This document shows positions 18,791-27,523 of a DNA stretch of 64,000 nucleotides, piece by piece. Both the position numbers and the translations under genes were made by a program. The stretch covers positions 1 to 64,000 of the forward strand of contig JBMOIP010000013.1 of assembly GCA_049317265.1 (NCBI GenBank). The letters are read 5' to 3'. This DNA is from CAIVAT01 sp049317265. GTDB taxonomy: Bacteria; Bacteroidota; Bacteroidia; Bacteroidales; FEN-979. Below the pieces are notes generated by a model. That model saw only the letters and a list, made by a program, of their open reading frames with translations. It was not told the DNA's origin and did no database searches. Within the stretch, counting starts at the first letter, position 1, and the number at the start of each line of letters is the position of its first letter.

Positions 18791-21700
18791 ATGAGGAAAT
18801 TACTGCTCTTCACTTGCCTGGTATGGTCATTCTCACTCTTCTCCCAAAACACGGGAACTTTGCCTGGCTCATTCTTCAAAGGATATGCGAAATCGATAAA
18901 AGGCGGAGGGTTTCAATATCATTCGCCACAACCTGATGTAACCTCCTCCTTGTTGCTGCGGTCCATAGATTCGGTCCAATATGTTGAGTGGGAAACGGAG
19001 AGAGTACCTGCTAACCTTACCGGCAATTTTGTAAACTTCATCTGGATGTTTGGAATTGATGCCAATCCCGACAGCCACACTTTTAAATTATACCTGAATG
19101 GCCGGTATTGTCTCACCTTCTCAAACCCCATTGCTTCCACCATGAAACCGTGGCAGGTGGACGGGCCAAATTGTTGTTCCCTTTTTTTTAGGACCACCCT
19201 GATCGATAAATACGGCGATCCGATGGGTTATGCAGTGTTTAATGTACCAGCAGGAATGGTTGAAAAAGGAGAGGTGCAGCACATCCGCATCACCGGCGAA
19301 TCAAAAGAGAGCCGCTCCTGGTATATGACCTTTGAAGCAGGTGTTGAGGAGAAACTTACCATAAAACAGGTGCCTGCCCTTGTGAAGGGTAGCGGGGGGA
19401 ATTTCATCCCCGTGCTTTTCCAGTTTGTCCATACCGGCGATCCGGTGCCAGGAACAATTGAAACAGAAGGGGTTCCAAAAACATCCTTCACCCTGGAAAC
19501 CGGTTTTAATGAGGTGAAAGTCCTGCTCCCCGAAGATACCCGCGAGGGAGCACATACGGCTTCGATCACAATAAACGGGGCGAAGCCGGTAAGCTCCCCT
19601 TTCACCATTTCGCCATTTCGCCATTTCACCATTTACCTCGTCCAGCATACTCACACCGACATTGGTTACACGCGGCCCCAGACCGAGATCCTGCCCGACC
19701 ACCTTCGTTACATCGATTATGCGCTCGACTTTTGCGATCAAACCGATTCGATGCCTGATGATGCCCGTTTCCGGTGGACATGTGAAACATCCTGGGCGGT
19801 AAGGGAGTATCTGAAAACAAGGCCTGCGTCTCAGATCGAACGTCTCAAACGCCGCGTGAAGGAAGGAAGGATTGAACTTACCGGTTTGTTTCTCAATTCA
19901 TCCGACCTGGCCGATGAAACGATGATTGCGGCTACCCTTCAACCCATCCGCGGGATGAGAGAACTTGGATTCACTGTAAAGTCGGCCATGCAAAGCGACA
20001 TCAACGGAGCTCCGTGGTGCCTGGCAGATTACCTTCCTGGCGCAGGGATTGACTACCTCAACATGGCACAAAACACCCACCGGGCCGATAAACCATTCGA
20101 CATACCTACGGCATTCTGGTGGGAATCTCCGTCGGGGAACCGGATCCTGGTCAACCGGCCCGAACACTACATGTGGGGTAACCGTCTTGGAATTCTGAGC
20201 AACCGTGAAACGTTCAGCAACGGGCTCTTCAAACACCTGCAGGAGATTACCGAAAAGGGCTTCCCTTTCGATCGCTACGCCATCCAGTTCAGCGGTTACC
20301 TTACCGACAATTCACCCCCGTCGACCACGGCATGCAAACTCGTAGAGGCGTGGAATAAAAACTATATCTGGCCAAAGTTGAGACTGGCAACGATCTCTGA
20401 ATTCATGGATTATGTCAAAACAGAACATGCCGGTGAATTACCCGTTGTCAAGGGCGCCTGGCCCGACTGGTGGATGGATGGCTTCGGCTCGGCTGCCCTT
20501 CAGACTGCCTATGCAAGAAAGGCTCATGCCGACTATATTGCCAACCTGGGATTGATCTCCATGGCTGCTTGTATGGGGGTAATGGCCAATCAACCAATAA
20601 GGGATTTGCAATCACAGATCACCGATGACATCGCTTTTTATGATGAACATACTTTTGGCGCTGCCGAGAGCATTACCGATCCGCTCTGCGAGAACAGCGT
20701 TGTACAACTTGGGGAGAAGGAGTCTTATGTCTGGAGCGCAGTGAAGAAAAATCATATCCTCCGGGAAGAGGTGATGGGACAGCTGCAGGCGTTCATCCTG
20801 CGATCCAGGTATCCGGTCATTGCTGTTTTTAACACGCTGAACTGGAGGCGCTCTGGCAATGCAATGGTCTATATCGACCATCAGCTTTTGCCAAAGGACA
20901 AAGAATACAGGATCCTTGATGCGGCCAGCCAGGTTATGCCGCTTCAACTGGTTTCAACCCGGGAGGAGGGAAGCTGGTGGATGCTCCATGTGAAGGATAT
21001 GCCACCGCTGGGGTATAGCGTCTATCGTATTGCAGTTGATTGGGAATCAAGAGATAACCTGCAGGATAAACCATTTGACGGGATATTTGAAAATGAGTTT
21101 TACCGACTGGCCGTGGATCAGAAAACAGGAAAAATCACCGGTTTCTATGATAAGCAGTTGAAACTTGATTTAATTGACAAATCAGCTCAATATGCCATGG
21201 GAGAATTTATCTATGAACGTCTCGGGAAGAACCGCGGGCAGCTCGAACAGCGAAAACTCGATGAATATACCCGATCATCCTGGCATGACCTGCGGGTGAG
21301 CGACATTCATCCCGGGCCGGTATGGCAAAGTATAACCATCACAGGGAAACTGGATGGGTGTACCGATCCCTCTGGAATACATTGTGAGATCAGGCTCTAC
21401 AACCTTGAAAAGAAGGTGGAATTTTGCTATTCGATGAAAAAACTGGCTGTAACCGATCCGGAAGGTGTCTATATCGCATTTCCTTTGAAACTCAATAATT
21501 CTCACCATGTGGTTGAAGTTGCCGGAGGTACCATGGTCCCGGGAAAGGAACAGATCGAAGGCTCGGCCTCCGACTGGGTCGGCATCCAGAATTTTGTCGC
21601 ACTGCGCAACGACAGCAACCAGGTTGTTTTCTCTTCACCGGAGATTCCGCTGGTTCAGCTGGGAGAGATCAACCTGGGCAAATTCAGCCGGATGGCTCAT

Positions 21701-22231
21701 CCTGTCTCGGGAAGCATCTTTTCCTGGGTGCTGAATAATTACTGGACCACCAATTTCCTGGCAAGCCAGGAGGGGGAGCTGAAGTGGACCTATCAAATCT
21801 CATCCATGGCGGATGCTTCCAACGCCACTGCCACAAAATTTGGTATGGAAAGCAGGATTCCAATGCTGAACCGTGTATTCCCGGCATCTTCCAGGCCCGA
21901 TTCAGTTCTTATTCCCCGATCGTTTTTTACCAGCCGGCCCAACAACCTCATTTTAATCTCTTCGCGCCCGGCATGCGGCGGGAAAGGGATCGTCATGCAA
22001 TTGCGGGAAACAACAGGGAAACCCGACTCCCTCCCGGTTCATGACCTGCTCCTCTCATCGACTCAGTTGGCAGATGCCACAAGGGCGGCCATGGTCACCG
22101 AAGTGAATGTGATTGAAGAACCATTGAAGATGGTCTGGCAGGCTGGAAAGGAACATTCAGGAGTTTACCATCCCGCCTGGATTTCATTCAGGCCTTTTGA
22201 GACCAAATTTGTCCTGGTTAACTTATATTGA
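18791..22231 (+). CDS. Secreted glycoside hydrolase family 38-like protein (alpha-mannosidase type)
   Basis: A large exported hydrolase of 1146 residues from the ATG at 18791; the frame also allows ATG at 18779, four residues earlier. The signal peptide is RKLLLFTCLVWSFSLFSQ. An N-terminal region of about 270 residues precedes the GH38-like catalytic domain, which opens with VQHTHTDIGYT. The HTD there (His292, Asp294 counted from 18779) matches the metal-binding HxD of the family, and QSDING supplies Asp407 as a likely nucleophile/metal ligand. Beta-rich C-terminal domains follow (about 690-1150). An octamer tandem repeat lies just before the catalytic motif. Substrate specificity beyond GH38 membership is uncertain. 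It lies 51 bases after the kinase block. Confidence 0.85.
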   Translation: MRKLLLFTCLVWSFSLFSQNTGTLPGSFFKGYAKSIKGGGFQYHSPQPDVTSSLLLRSIDSVQYVEWETERVPANLTGNFVNFIWMFGIDANPDSHTFKLYLNGRYCLTFSNPIASTMKPWQVDGPNCCSLFFRTTLIDKYGDPMGYAVFNVPAGMVEKGEVQHIRITGESKESRSWYMTFEAGVEEKLTIKQVPALVKGSGGNFIPVLFQFVHTGDPVPGTIETEGVPKTSFTLETGFNEVKVLLPEDTREGAHTASITINGAKPVSSPFTISPFRHFTIYLVQHTHTDIGYTRPQTEILPDHLRYIDYALDFCDQTDSMPDDARFRWTCETSWAVREYLKTRPASQIERLKRRVKEGRIELTGLFLNSSDLADETMIAATLQPIRGMRELGFTVKSAMQSDINGAPWCLADYLPGAGIDYLNMAQNTHRADKPFDIPTAFWWESPSGNRILVNRPEHYMWGNRLGILSNRETFSNGLFKHLQEITEKGFPFDRYAIQFSGYLTDNSPPSTTACKLVEAWNKNYIWPKLRLATISEFMDYVKTEHAGELPVVKGAWPDWWMDGFGSAALQTAYARKAHADYIANLGLISMAACMGVMANQPIRDLQSQITDDIAFYDEHTFGAAESITDPLCENSVVQLGEKESYVWSAVKKNHILREEVMGQLQAFILRSRYPVIAVFNTLNWRRSGNAMVYIDHQLLPKDKEYRILDAASQVMPLQLVSTREEGSWWMLHVKDMPPLGYSVYRIAVDWESRDNLQDKPFDGIFENEFYRLAVDQKTGKITGFYDKQLKLDLIDKSAQYAMGEFIYERLGKNRGQLEQRKLDEYTRSSWHDLRVSDIHPGPVWQSITITGKLDGCTDPSGIHCEIRLYNLEKKVEFCYSMKKLAVTDPEGVYIAFPLKLNNSHHVVEVAGGTMVPGKEQIEGSASDWVGIQNFVALRNDSNQVVFSSPEIPLVQLGEINLGKFSRMAHPVSGSIFSWVLNNYWTTNFLASQEGELKWTYQISSMADASNATATKFGMESRIPMLNRVFPASSRPDSVLIPRSFFTSRPNNLILISSRPACGGKGIVMQLRETTGKPDSLPVHDLLLSSTQLADATRAAMVTEVNVIEEPLKMVWQAGKEHSGVYHPAWISFRPFETKFVLVNLY
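19603..19634. repeat. Octamer tandem repeat (CNCCATTT x4) inside the GH38-like gene
   Basis: Four consecutive eight-base units: CACCATTT, CGCCATTT, CGCCATTT, CACCATTT. They encode the segment around FTISPFRHFTI immediately before the catalytic VQHTHTD motif. Because eight is not a multiple of three, gain or loss of one or two units would shift the frame and truncate the enzyme before its catalytic domain. Confidence 0.85.
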
Positions 22232-22263
22232 GCATTCACGACAAATCAGGTTGCCAAATCTTG

Positions 22264-22271
22264 TAATTTTG
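22264..22271 (+). promoter_or_regulatory. Candidate -7 element for the small lipoprotein gene
   Basis: TAATTTTG matches the Bacteroidetes TAnnTTTG core exactly and lies 18 bases upstream of the preferred ATG at 22290. No TTG element was found at the expected spacing. Confidence 0.35.
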
Positions 22272-22289
22272 CGGCTTAATTCACGGCCA

Positions 22290-22898
22290 ATGATATTTCT
22301 CCGGACCCCACGAGCGGTTGTATTCTTATTTATCCTGGTTATGGTTGCCATTTCAGGCTGCAGCGTGACCAAACAGGCGCAGGAGGTATCGACCCTTGCA
22401 AGTTGTGATTTTCGCATCAGGTCTGTCGATCATGTTAGCCTGGCAGGGGTTGAAATGCAGTACATTCACTCCATCTCCGACCTGGGGATCGCCGATGTGG
22501 CCCGTATCATGGGAGGGTTTGCCAGCCCGGTTTTTCCGCTTTCGATGCAACTTAACATCGAAGGGCGAAACCCGAATCAACGGCCGGCGGGACTCAGCAA
22601 ACTTGAGTGGATCCTGTTCATCGACGATATCCAGATGACTTCCGGCATCTTCGATAAACCATTTACCATCCCTGCTTTAAGTTCTTCGGATATTCCGATG
22701 GAGATTGGCCTGGATCTCAAACAGGTACTTTCAGGGAAATCTGCCACAGCCATGCTGAACTTCTGCATGAACCTTACCGGTGTCGGAAATACCCCCACCC
22801 GCTTTAAAATCAAACTTAAGCCAACCATGATCATCAATGGCAAACCACGCACCTTCCCCGGATTCATCACCGTCCACACCTCGTACTCCTCAAAGTAG
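22290..22898 (+). CDS. LEA/WHy-domain-like lipoprotein
   Basis: A predicted lipoprotein of 202 residues. The frame is open from 22197, but that start lies inside the GH38-like gene; the ATG at 22290 directly precedes a clean lipoprotein signal (VVFLFILVMVAISGC), so I use it. The mature part resembles late-embryogenesis-abundant type 2 (WHy) domains of bacterial periplasmic proteins: alternating beta strands with the conserved IEGRNPNQRPAGLSKLEW turn (Asn-Pro-Asn). Members are thought to be stress-related or to bind envelope components; the function here is not known. It ends 29 bases before the 3' end of the convergent nhaD gene. Confidence 0.7.
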   Translation: MIFLRTPRAVVFLFILVMVAISGCSVTKQAQEVSTLASCDFRIRSVDHVSLAGVEMQYIHSISDLGIADVARIMGGFASPVFPLSMQLNIEGRNPNQRPAGLSKLEWILFIDDIQMTSGIFDKPFTIPALSSSDIPMEIGLDLKQVLSGKSATAMLNFCMNLTGVGNTPTRFKIKLKPTMIINGKPRTFPGFITVHTSYSSK

Positions 22899-22927
22899 TT
22901 CAAAATTCAACATTCGTTGATCAATAT

Positions 22928-24268
22928 TCATTTCCACCACCCATTCATCACCCAATAAGATACCGCCCCGCCCACATACCCGATGAGCGCCCAAACTGAA
23001 ATTTTGCGGAGATACCAGATAAAGTCAATCTTTTCCATCCCCATCACGGCCACACCCGCCGCTGAGCCGATGATCAGGATACTCCCACCTGTCCCGGCAC
23101 AGTATGCAAGCATCTCCCAGAAATAGTGATCAACGGGGAATTTGTTCCCATACATCCCTATGGCTCCTGCCACAAGGGGAACATTATCAACCACCGATGA
23201 AAGTATCCCGATGATGAAGTTGATCATATAAAGATTGCCCACCTGTTTGTCAAGGAGCCCTGCCAGCAGAACCAAATGTCCGGCCGACTGAAGGGCAGCG
23301 ACCGCCAGTAATATGCCCAGGAAAAATAATATGCTCGGGGTGTCAACCCTCCTGATAACCCCGGCTACAGTCACCATGGGCCTATGGGCATCATTCTTTT
23401 GCTTGTGCATGATTTCGGTGACAACCCATAAAATACCGAGTGCAAACAATATGCCCATAAAGGGGGGAAGACCGGTGAGTGTTTTGAAAAATGGGATAAA
23501 AACCAACAGCCCCAACCCAAGGAAAAAAACGATGTTCTGCTCAGTCCGGGTGGTTGAAAATCCATCGTTTAAATGGCTGGTAATTGGTTTCCTGATCTCT
23601 CCTTTCAACCTGATGGAGAGCAACGCAAGTGGGATGACCATTGACAGGGCACTGGGAATAAAGGTTTTCAGGATTATATTCAGGGTTGTGACATGTCCGC
23701 CGATCCAGAGCATGATGGTGGTGACATCGCCGATCGGACTGAAAGCCCCGCCGCTGTTGGCGGCAATGATGACCATCCCGGCAAGGAACCAGCGTTCTTC
23801 TTTATCCCGGATCAGTTTTCGGAGCAGTGCCATCATCACAATGGCGGTGGTAAGATTATCAAGCACTGCAGAGAGAAAAAAAGTGATAATGCTGATCACC
23901 CATAGTAACTTCACTTTGTTGGTTGTTGTGATTTTATCGGTAATGATGCGGAATCCTTCGTGTGAATCGATTAACTCTACAATGGTCATGGCTCCCAGCA
24001 GGAAGAAGATGATTTCGGAAATTGCCCCCAGGTGCTCCGGTAAGGCATTTTGTGAGATCCATTCAGTAAAACTGCCGGCTGCATTTCTCAGCATGAACTC
24101 TTGAAAATAGGTGGGGTCAACCAGGATTTGTTCGCCCCCCAATGCAAACAATACCCACATCAGCACTGCGAGAATCAGCGCGGTGGCCGACTTATTAATG
24201 CGCAGCGGTTGTTCCATGGCAATGATGGCATAACCAAGAATAAAAACAAAGATCATGAAATAAAACAT
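22928..24268 (-). CDS. nhaD: NhaD-type Na+/H+ antiporter (ArsB/NhaD superfamily)
   Basis: An inner-membrane cation/proton antiporter of 446 residues with about a dozen hydrophobic segments. NhaD-type features are FFLLGAMTIVELIDSHEGF, LSAVLDNLTTAIVM and ANSGGAFSPIGDVTTIMLWI in the first half, and the mirrored SSVVDNVPLVAGAIGMY and CAGTGGSILIIGSAAGVAVMG in the second half, reflecting the inverted internal repeat of the ion-transporter fold. It would help sodium export and pH balance. It lies 38 bases downstream of the cyclophilin gene on the same strand and is likely in one transcript with it. Confidence 0.93.
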   Translation of the reverse strand: MFYFMIFVFILGYAIIAMEQPLRINKSATALILAVLMWVLFALGGEQILVDPTYFQEFMLRNAAGSFTEWISQNALPEHLGAISEIIFFLLGAMTIVELIDSHEGFRIITDKITTTNKVKLLWVISIITFFLSAVLDNLTTAIVMMALLRKLIRDKEERWFLAGMVIIAANSGGAFSPIGDVTTIMLWIGGHVTTLNIILKTFIPSALSMVIPLALLSIRLKGEIRKPITSHLNDGFSTTRTEQNIVFFLGLGLLVFIPFFKTLTGLPPFMGILFALGILWVVTEIMHKQKNDAHRPMVTVAGVIRRVDTPSILFFLGILLAVAALQSAGHLVLLAGLLDKQVGNLYMINFIIGILSSVVDNVPLVAGAIGMYGNKFPVDHYFWEMLAYCAGTGGSILIIGSAAGVAVMGMEKIDFIWYLRKISVWALIGYVGGAVSYWVMNGWWK

Positions 24269-24306
24269 GGTAATGATTTGGTATACAATATGATGATGTT
24301 AAATAT

Positions 24307-24942
24307 CTAAAGGTCTATGATTTGCGCCTCCAAGATATAATCCAGTTCCGGGAATCTCTTCTTAAGGTAGCCGTTCCCATAGATCATGACTGAATCCTGG
24401 TGATTGGCAGGTTCAAAACCATAGGAGGAATACCAGGAATCAACGACTTCCATTCCTGAAATTATTTTGCCAACAGGGGGAAATCCGTGCAATCCGTTGA
24501 AATTGACAGTGTCCAGCTTGTAATTGTCCTTGAGGTTGATGAACAGTTGTGTGGTCCGGCTGTTCATCCCGTCGCGGGCATAGGAGATCGTCCCTTTGAG
24601 ATTTTGGGTCATCACAGGTTCATCGGGAATCGGATGCTTGTCCCAAAAGCCGTTAACCTCCTTTTTATCGCCGATCCCGAACTGGACGACAAACCCTCTC
24701 TGAACCCGGAACAAGGAGTTCTGATTGTAAAATCCGGTTGATAACAGCTGGTAGAGCCTGTCTGCTCCGGCAGGCGACCATGCCCTGGTGATTTCGACCG
24801 TAAAGTCTCCTTTGGTGGTTTTAAACAGGGCCCTGAAGGTGGAGGGTGCATGGGCCATCATGGTCGATTGGTCGGGAATGACCTGCGCATGGGCTGTGCC
24901 AAATACAAGCAATGCCAGTAACAAGCTTAAAATCGTTCTCAT
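24307..24942 (-). CDS. Exported cyclophilin-type peptidyl-prolyl isomerase
   Basis: A 211-residue cyclophilin with signal peptide (LSLLLALLVFGTAHAQ), so it acts outside the cytoplasm on folding proteins. The cyclophilin core is visible as KGDFTVEITRAWSP, FYNQNSLFRVQRGFVVQFG, GTISYARDGMNSRTTQLFINL and FPPVGKIISGMEVVD. The usual FIQGGD segment reads VVQFGIGD, a subfamily variant. A strong promoter-like pair lies just upstream. A disulfide-free envelope chaperone is a reasonable reading, since the protein has no conspicuous cysteines. Confidence 0.9.
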   Translation of the reverse strand: MRTILSLLLALLVFGTAHAQVIPDQSTMMAHAPSTFRALFKTTKGDFTVEITRAWSPAGADRLYQLLSTGFYNQNSLFRVQRGFVVQFGIGDKKEVNGFWDKHPIPDEPVMTQNLKGTISYARDGMNSRTTQLFINLKDNYKLDTVNFNGLHGFPPVGKIISGMEVVDSWYSSYGFEPANHQDSVMIYGNGYLKKRFPELDYILEAQIIDL

Positions 24943-24986
24943 TTTGTGATTTAGGATAAGGAATTAACTGCAGGTTATATTGCAGT

Positions 24987-25015
24987 CAAATATAATGATC
25001 TTTCTGAAGATTCAA
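24987..25015 (-). promoter_or_regulatory. Promoter for the cyclophilin-nhaD operon
   Basis: On the minus strand this reads TTG, 18 bases, then TATATTTG, matching both halves of the Bacteroidetes primary-sigma promoter at the expected spacing. The core lies about 45 bases upstream of the cyclophilin ATG. Confidence 0.65.
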
Positions 25016-25049
25016 CCGGCGGTGAATAGAATGTGGTTCATCCGGATAA

Positions 25050-25098
25050 AATAACCACAATGGCACAAAGAGAAACACAAAGGTCACAGAGACAGTGC
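25050..25098. repeat. Half copy of the CACAGAG-type dispersed repeat
   Basis: The stretch contains CACAAAGAGAAACAC, AAAGGTCACAGAGACAGTG, resembling the right arm of the palindromic element at 4741-4825 but without a clear opposing arm. It lies in the spacer between the cyclophilin promoter and the 3' end of the T9SS type A gene. Confidence 0.45.
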
Positions 25099-25150
25099 TT
25101 CAGCAGTGAACCAGGACAGGGAAGAAAATGCAGAATTTAATTCAGCATCA

Positions 25151-27268
25151 TCAGTGCATGATAACCAGCGGCTTTACGATTTGTCCTTCGGTAGAGGTGA
25201 TTCTGACCAGGTAGAAGCCGGCTGGAATTTTGGCGACATCCAGGTGAACAGCCTCAACCCTTCCGCGCTGTATCATCGTTTGGAGGGTGTTCCCCTGGAT
25301 GGTCATCAGCTCGATGGTAAGTTCAGAAGGCAGGTTGTCCCTTCCAAAAGCGATGTTAATGAAATCTGAAGCGGGATTCGGATAAAGTTTAACCGGGACT
25401 CCGGATTCTGTTGATGGAACACCTGCACCGAAAAATGGATTGCCATTGGGGAGCCGGTTGGTGGCGAAGGCCTTGTGGACGATGTCGGCCATCTGTCTCA
25501 TTTTGTCAAGTGAGCCATTTTGATCCGTGGAGTTGTAATCCCTGGCCCAGCCAAAGGAGAGATCCAAATCCTGCACATCTCCCGGTTTGAAGGTGAAAGG
25601 TCCGGTTACCTGGACACCTCTCCGATCACCCGGGTTGTTCGCTGCAGACGTTTCCGTCCACTCTTTGGGGCCGAAGGGTGGCTGGCAACCTATTCCCCAG
25701 TCGGTGCTGTCAGACAAGCCGGGAAACATGAACCTTGCTTCTGGTCCGTAGCCTCCGGCGAGTATGCTCCCGTTGCCGCCGTAGACTATTTCCGTTCCGT
25801 CCTTCCATTTCCCGGATAACAGGGTGTAATAGTCAATGGCATAAAGCGGATCCTGCATGTAAGCCGGAACTCCTGAAACGGAATTATTGCAATAAATAAA
25901 CCTTTGCATCCCATATCTTTCATTATCGACAATGGAATCTCCAAAATAGAGCCCGTTTACGCTGAAGTCGCACAGTTGATGGCCGGTCAGGTCATACCGG
26001 GGGTTGTCAGTGCCATCAGGATCCATTAAGGGACCGCCAAGGATGGTAACCGACTGTACAGGAGGGTGCTCTCCGTAGGCATTGGGCTCGCCGTGGCCAT
26101 CAATGGGCATCCCGTTGTACCCAAAACATAGGCTGCGTCCAACGTCACTGCCAATATAATCGTCATTGGGATAACCCAGGTCGATATCGGTGAAAACGCC
26201 AAGCAGGGTGCTGTCATAAGTGTTTTGAGAACGATTGTACAGTTTGTAATTGAGAAATACCGTGTTTTTAAGGGCAGAATCTTCAGGCATATCAAATGCA
26301 TAGGCCATTCCGTGAACTTCAACTTTAAGTTTTGCCCCCAGGGATTCCAGGTGAGGGCCCCGGTCGTCATTAAAAATGAAGAACAGCGCCTGGTCACCCC
26401 TGATCAGCGGGTAGTCGCCCATAAACGGATCATAGATGCCATTTGCATTTACGTCGAAAAATGGCGCCAGTTTACTGGCAATGCCTTTGCTTACATCGCC
26501 ATTTCCAGGCCAGAACAGGATATCGTGAATGGGGGTGTATCCGGGGTCGGTGTAATGGAGCCTGTGATAGGTAACATCGCTCTGTTTCAGGTTCCAGATA
26601 TAATTCCAGACGGTATCCTGGTATATGGAGTAGTTGACTGAGTCCATCACCGGACCGGCATAGAAGTCGGGTTGGGTGTTGGCTTGCGAGGTGGTCGGCC
26701 CCTGGCGATATCGTTCACCGGCAAAGTGAAGCTGGTTTTGTGCGTCCTTTCCCCCGATCCAGAAAGAGTTGGAGAATATGGAGGTTTTCCCGCTCCCCTT
26801 GGGGACTTCGAATTGAGCAGAATCATAAAAGAAATGAGATCCTGATGCGCTGAAGCGGGCGCTTACGTTGTTGATGTCAAGATACCCGTAACTCTTGTCA
26901 TGGATACGGAACAGGATCTTGGCTGAACTGGTGTCCAACGACATGGTGTAAAATTTATATCCCCCTATGACCTCTCCACCGAATCCCCAGTGGGAAACTT
27001 TAAAGGTGAATGTCCATTTCCAATTGAGATCGTGACTCCTCTGGCACATAACATGATTCCCGCCTGAAACGGTAATGCTCCTGATGGTATCTGCCGCAGG
27101 AATTGTGTCGTTGGCTAGAATATCATAAGTTACAACGATCCCGGGATAGAGATCGATCGTGTCATTCATCGCCCTGAGACCAGGGGTTTGTGCATACGAC
27201 GACAAACATGCAACTGCAAAAAAGAGAATTCCGGCAAATACTTTAAAGGTGGAAATGAGATTTTTCAT
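25151..27268 (-). CDS. Secreted protein with T9SS type A C-terminal sorting domain
   Basis: A 705-residue exported protein. It has a signal peptide (FAGILFFAVACLSSYAQ) and ends with a type A sorting domain (about 628-705): VKLYPNPASDFINIAF, TIELMTIQGNTLQ and GFYLVRITSTEGQIVKPLVI. The central region (about 100-600) is rich in Asp, Gly and aromatic residues (PFFDVNANGIYDPFMGDYP and similar) and resembles large secreted proteins of unknown role common in this phylum. The DVNANGIYDPFMGDYP segment looks like a calcium-binding loop. No catalytic domain is recognised. An SD-like GGGAGG precedes the ATG at 27268. Substrate or partner unknown. Confidence 0.85.
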   Translation of the reverse strand: MKNLISTFKVFAGILFFAVACLSSYAQTPGLRAMNDTIDLYPGIVVTYDILANDTIPAADTIRSITVSGGNHVMCQRSHDLNWKWTFTFKVSHWGFGGEVIGGYKFYTMSLDTSSAKILFRIHDKSYGYLDINNVSARFSASGSHFFYDSAQFEVPKGSGKTSIFSNSFWIGGKDAQNQLHFAGERYRQGPTTSQANTQPDFYAGPVMDSVNYSIYQDTVWNYIWNLKQSDVTYHRLHYTDPGYTPIHDILFWPGNGDVSKGIASKLAPFFDVNANGIYDPFMGDYPLIRGDQALFFIFNDDRGPHLESLGAKLKVEVHGMAYAFDMPEDSALKNTVFLNYKLYNRSQNTYDSTLLGVFTDIDLGYPNDDYIGSDVGRSLCFGYNGMPIDGHGEPNAYGEHPPVQSVTILGGPLMDPDGTDNPRYDLTGHQLCDFSVNGLYFGDSIVDNERYGMQRFIYCNNSVSGVPAYMQDPLYAIDYYTLLSGKWKDGTEIVYGGNGSILAGGYGPEARFMFPGLSDSTDWGIGCQPPFGPKEWTETSAANNPGDRRGVQVTGPFTFKPGDVQDLDLSFGWARDYNSTDQNGSLDKMRQMADIVHKAFATNRLPNGNPFFGAGVPSTESGVPVKLYPNPASDFINIAFGRDNLPSELTIELMTIQGNTLQTMIQRGRVEAVHLDVAKIPAGFYLVRITSTEGQIVKPLVIMH

Positions 27269-27319
27269 AAGGAGACCTCCCAGAATTTAAACGTTAAATT
27301 AATTCTAGTGAATAACCCG

Positions 27320-27349
27320 TAAATATAGCAAAAAAAAGGCTAATGTCAA
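27320..27349 (-). promoter_or_regulatory. Promoter for the T9SS type A protein
   Basis: On the minus strand: TTGAC start, 19 bases after TTG, then TATATTTA (one mismatch to TAnnTTTG). It lies about 55 bases upstream of the start codon. The divergent cytochrome promoter is about 90 bases further on. Confidence 0.55.
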
Positions 27350-27441
27350 CAGGCCTTGATGGTTATTTCTGTTTTACATGTCGATTTGTTTTTGACAATC
27401 CGGAAAATTGTGTTTAATTTTTCACAATTCAGGCTGGCTGA

Positions 27442-27472
27442 TTTGCATTTATAAGAATAAGTGTTAATTTTA
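27442..27472 (+). promoter_or_regulatory. Promoter for the multihaem cytochrome
   Basis: TTTG (27442-27445), 19 bases, then TAATTTTA (27465-27472), one mismatch to the Bacteroidetes core. It lies about 50 bases upstream of the cytochrome ATG. Confidence 0.55.
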
Positions 27473-27523
27473 TCGGGTCATTTGCAGTGAGTTACGTAGA
27501 AACATTCTAAATTATAAACAGAT

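Noticed and set aside
23313..24104. A 263-codon plus-strand open frame inside nhaD
   Set aside because: It is the antisense shadow of a clear NhaD gene; its translation is Met/Ser-rich with no domain.
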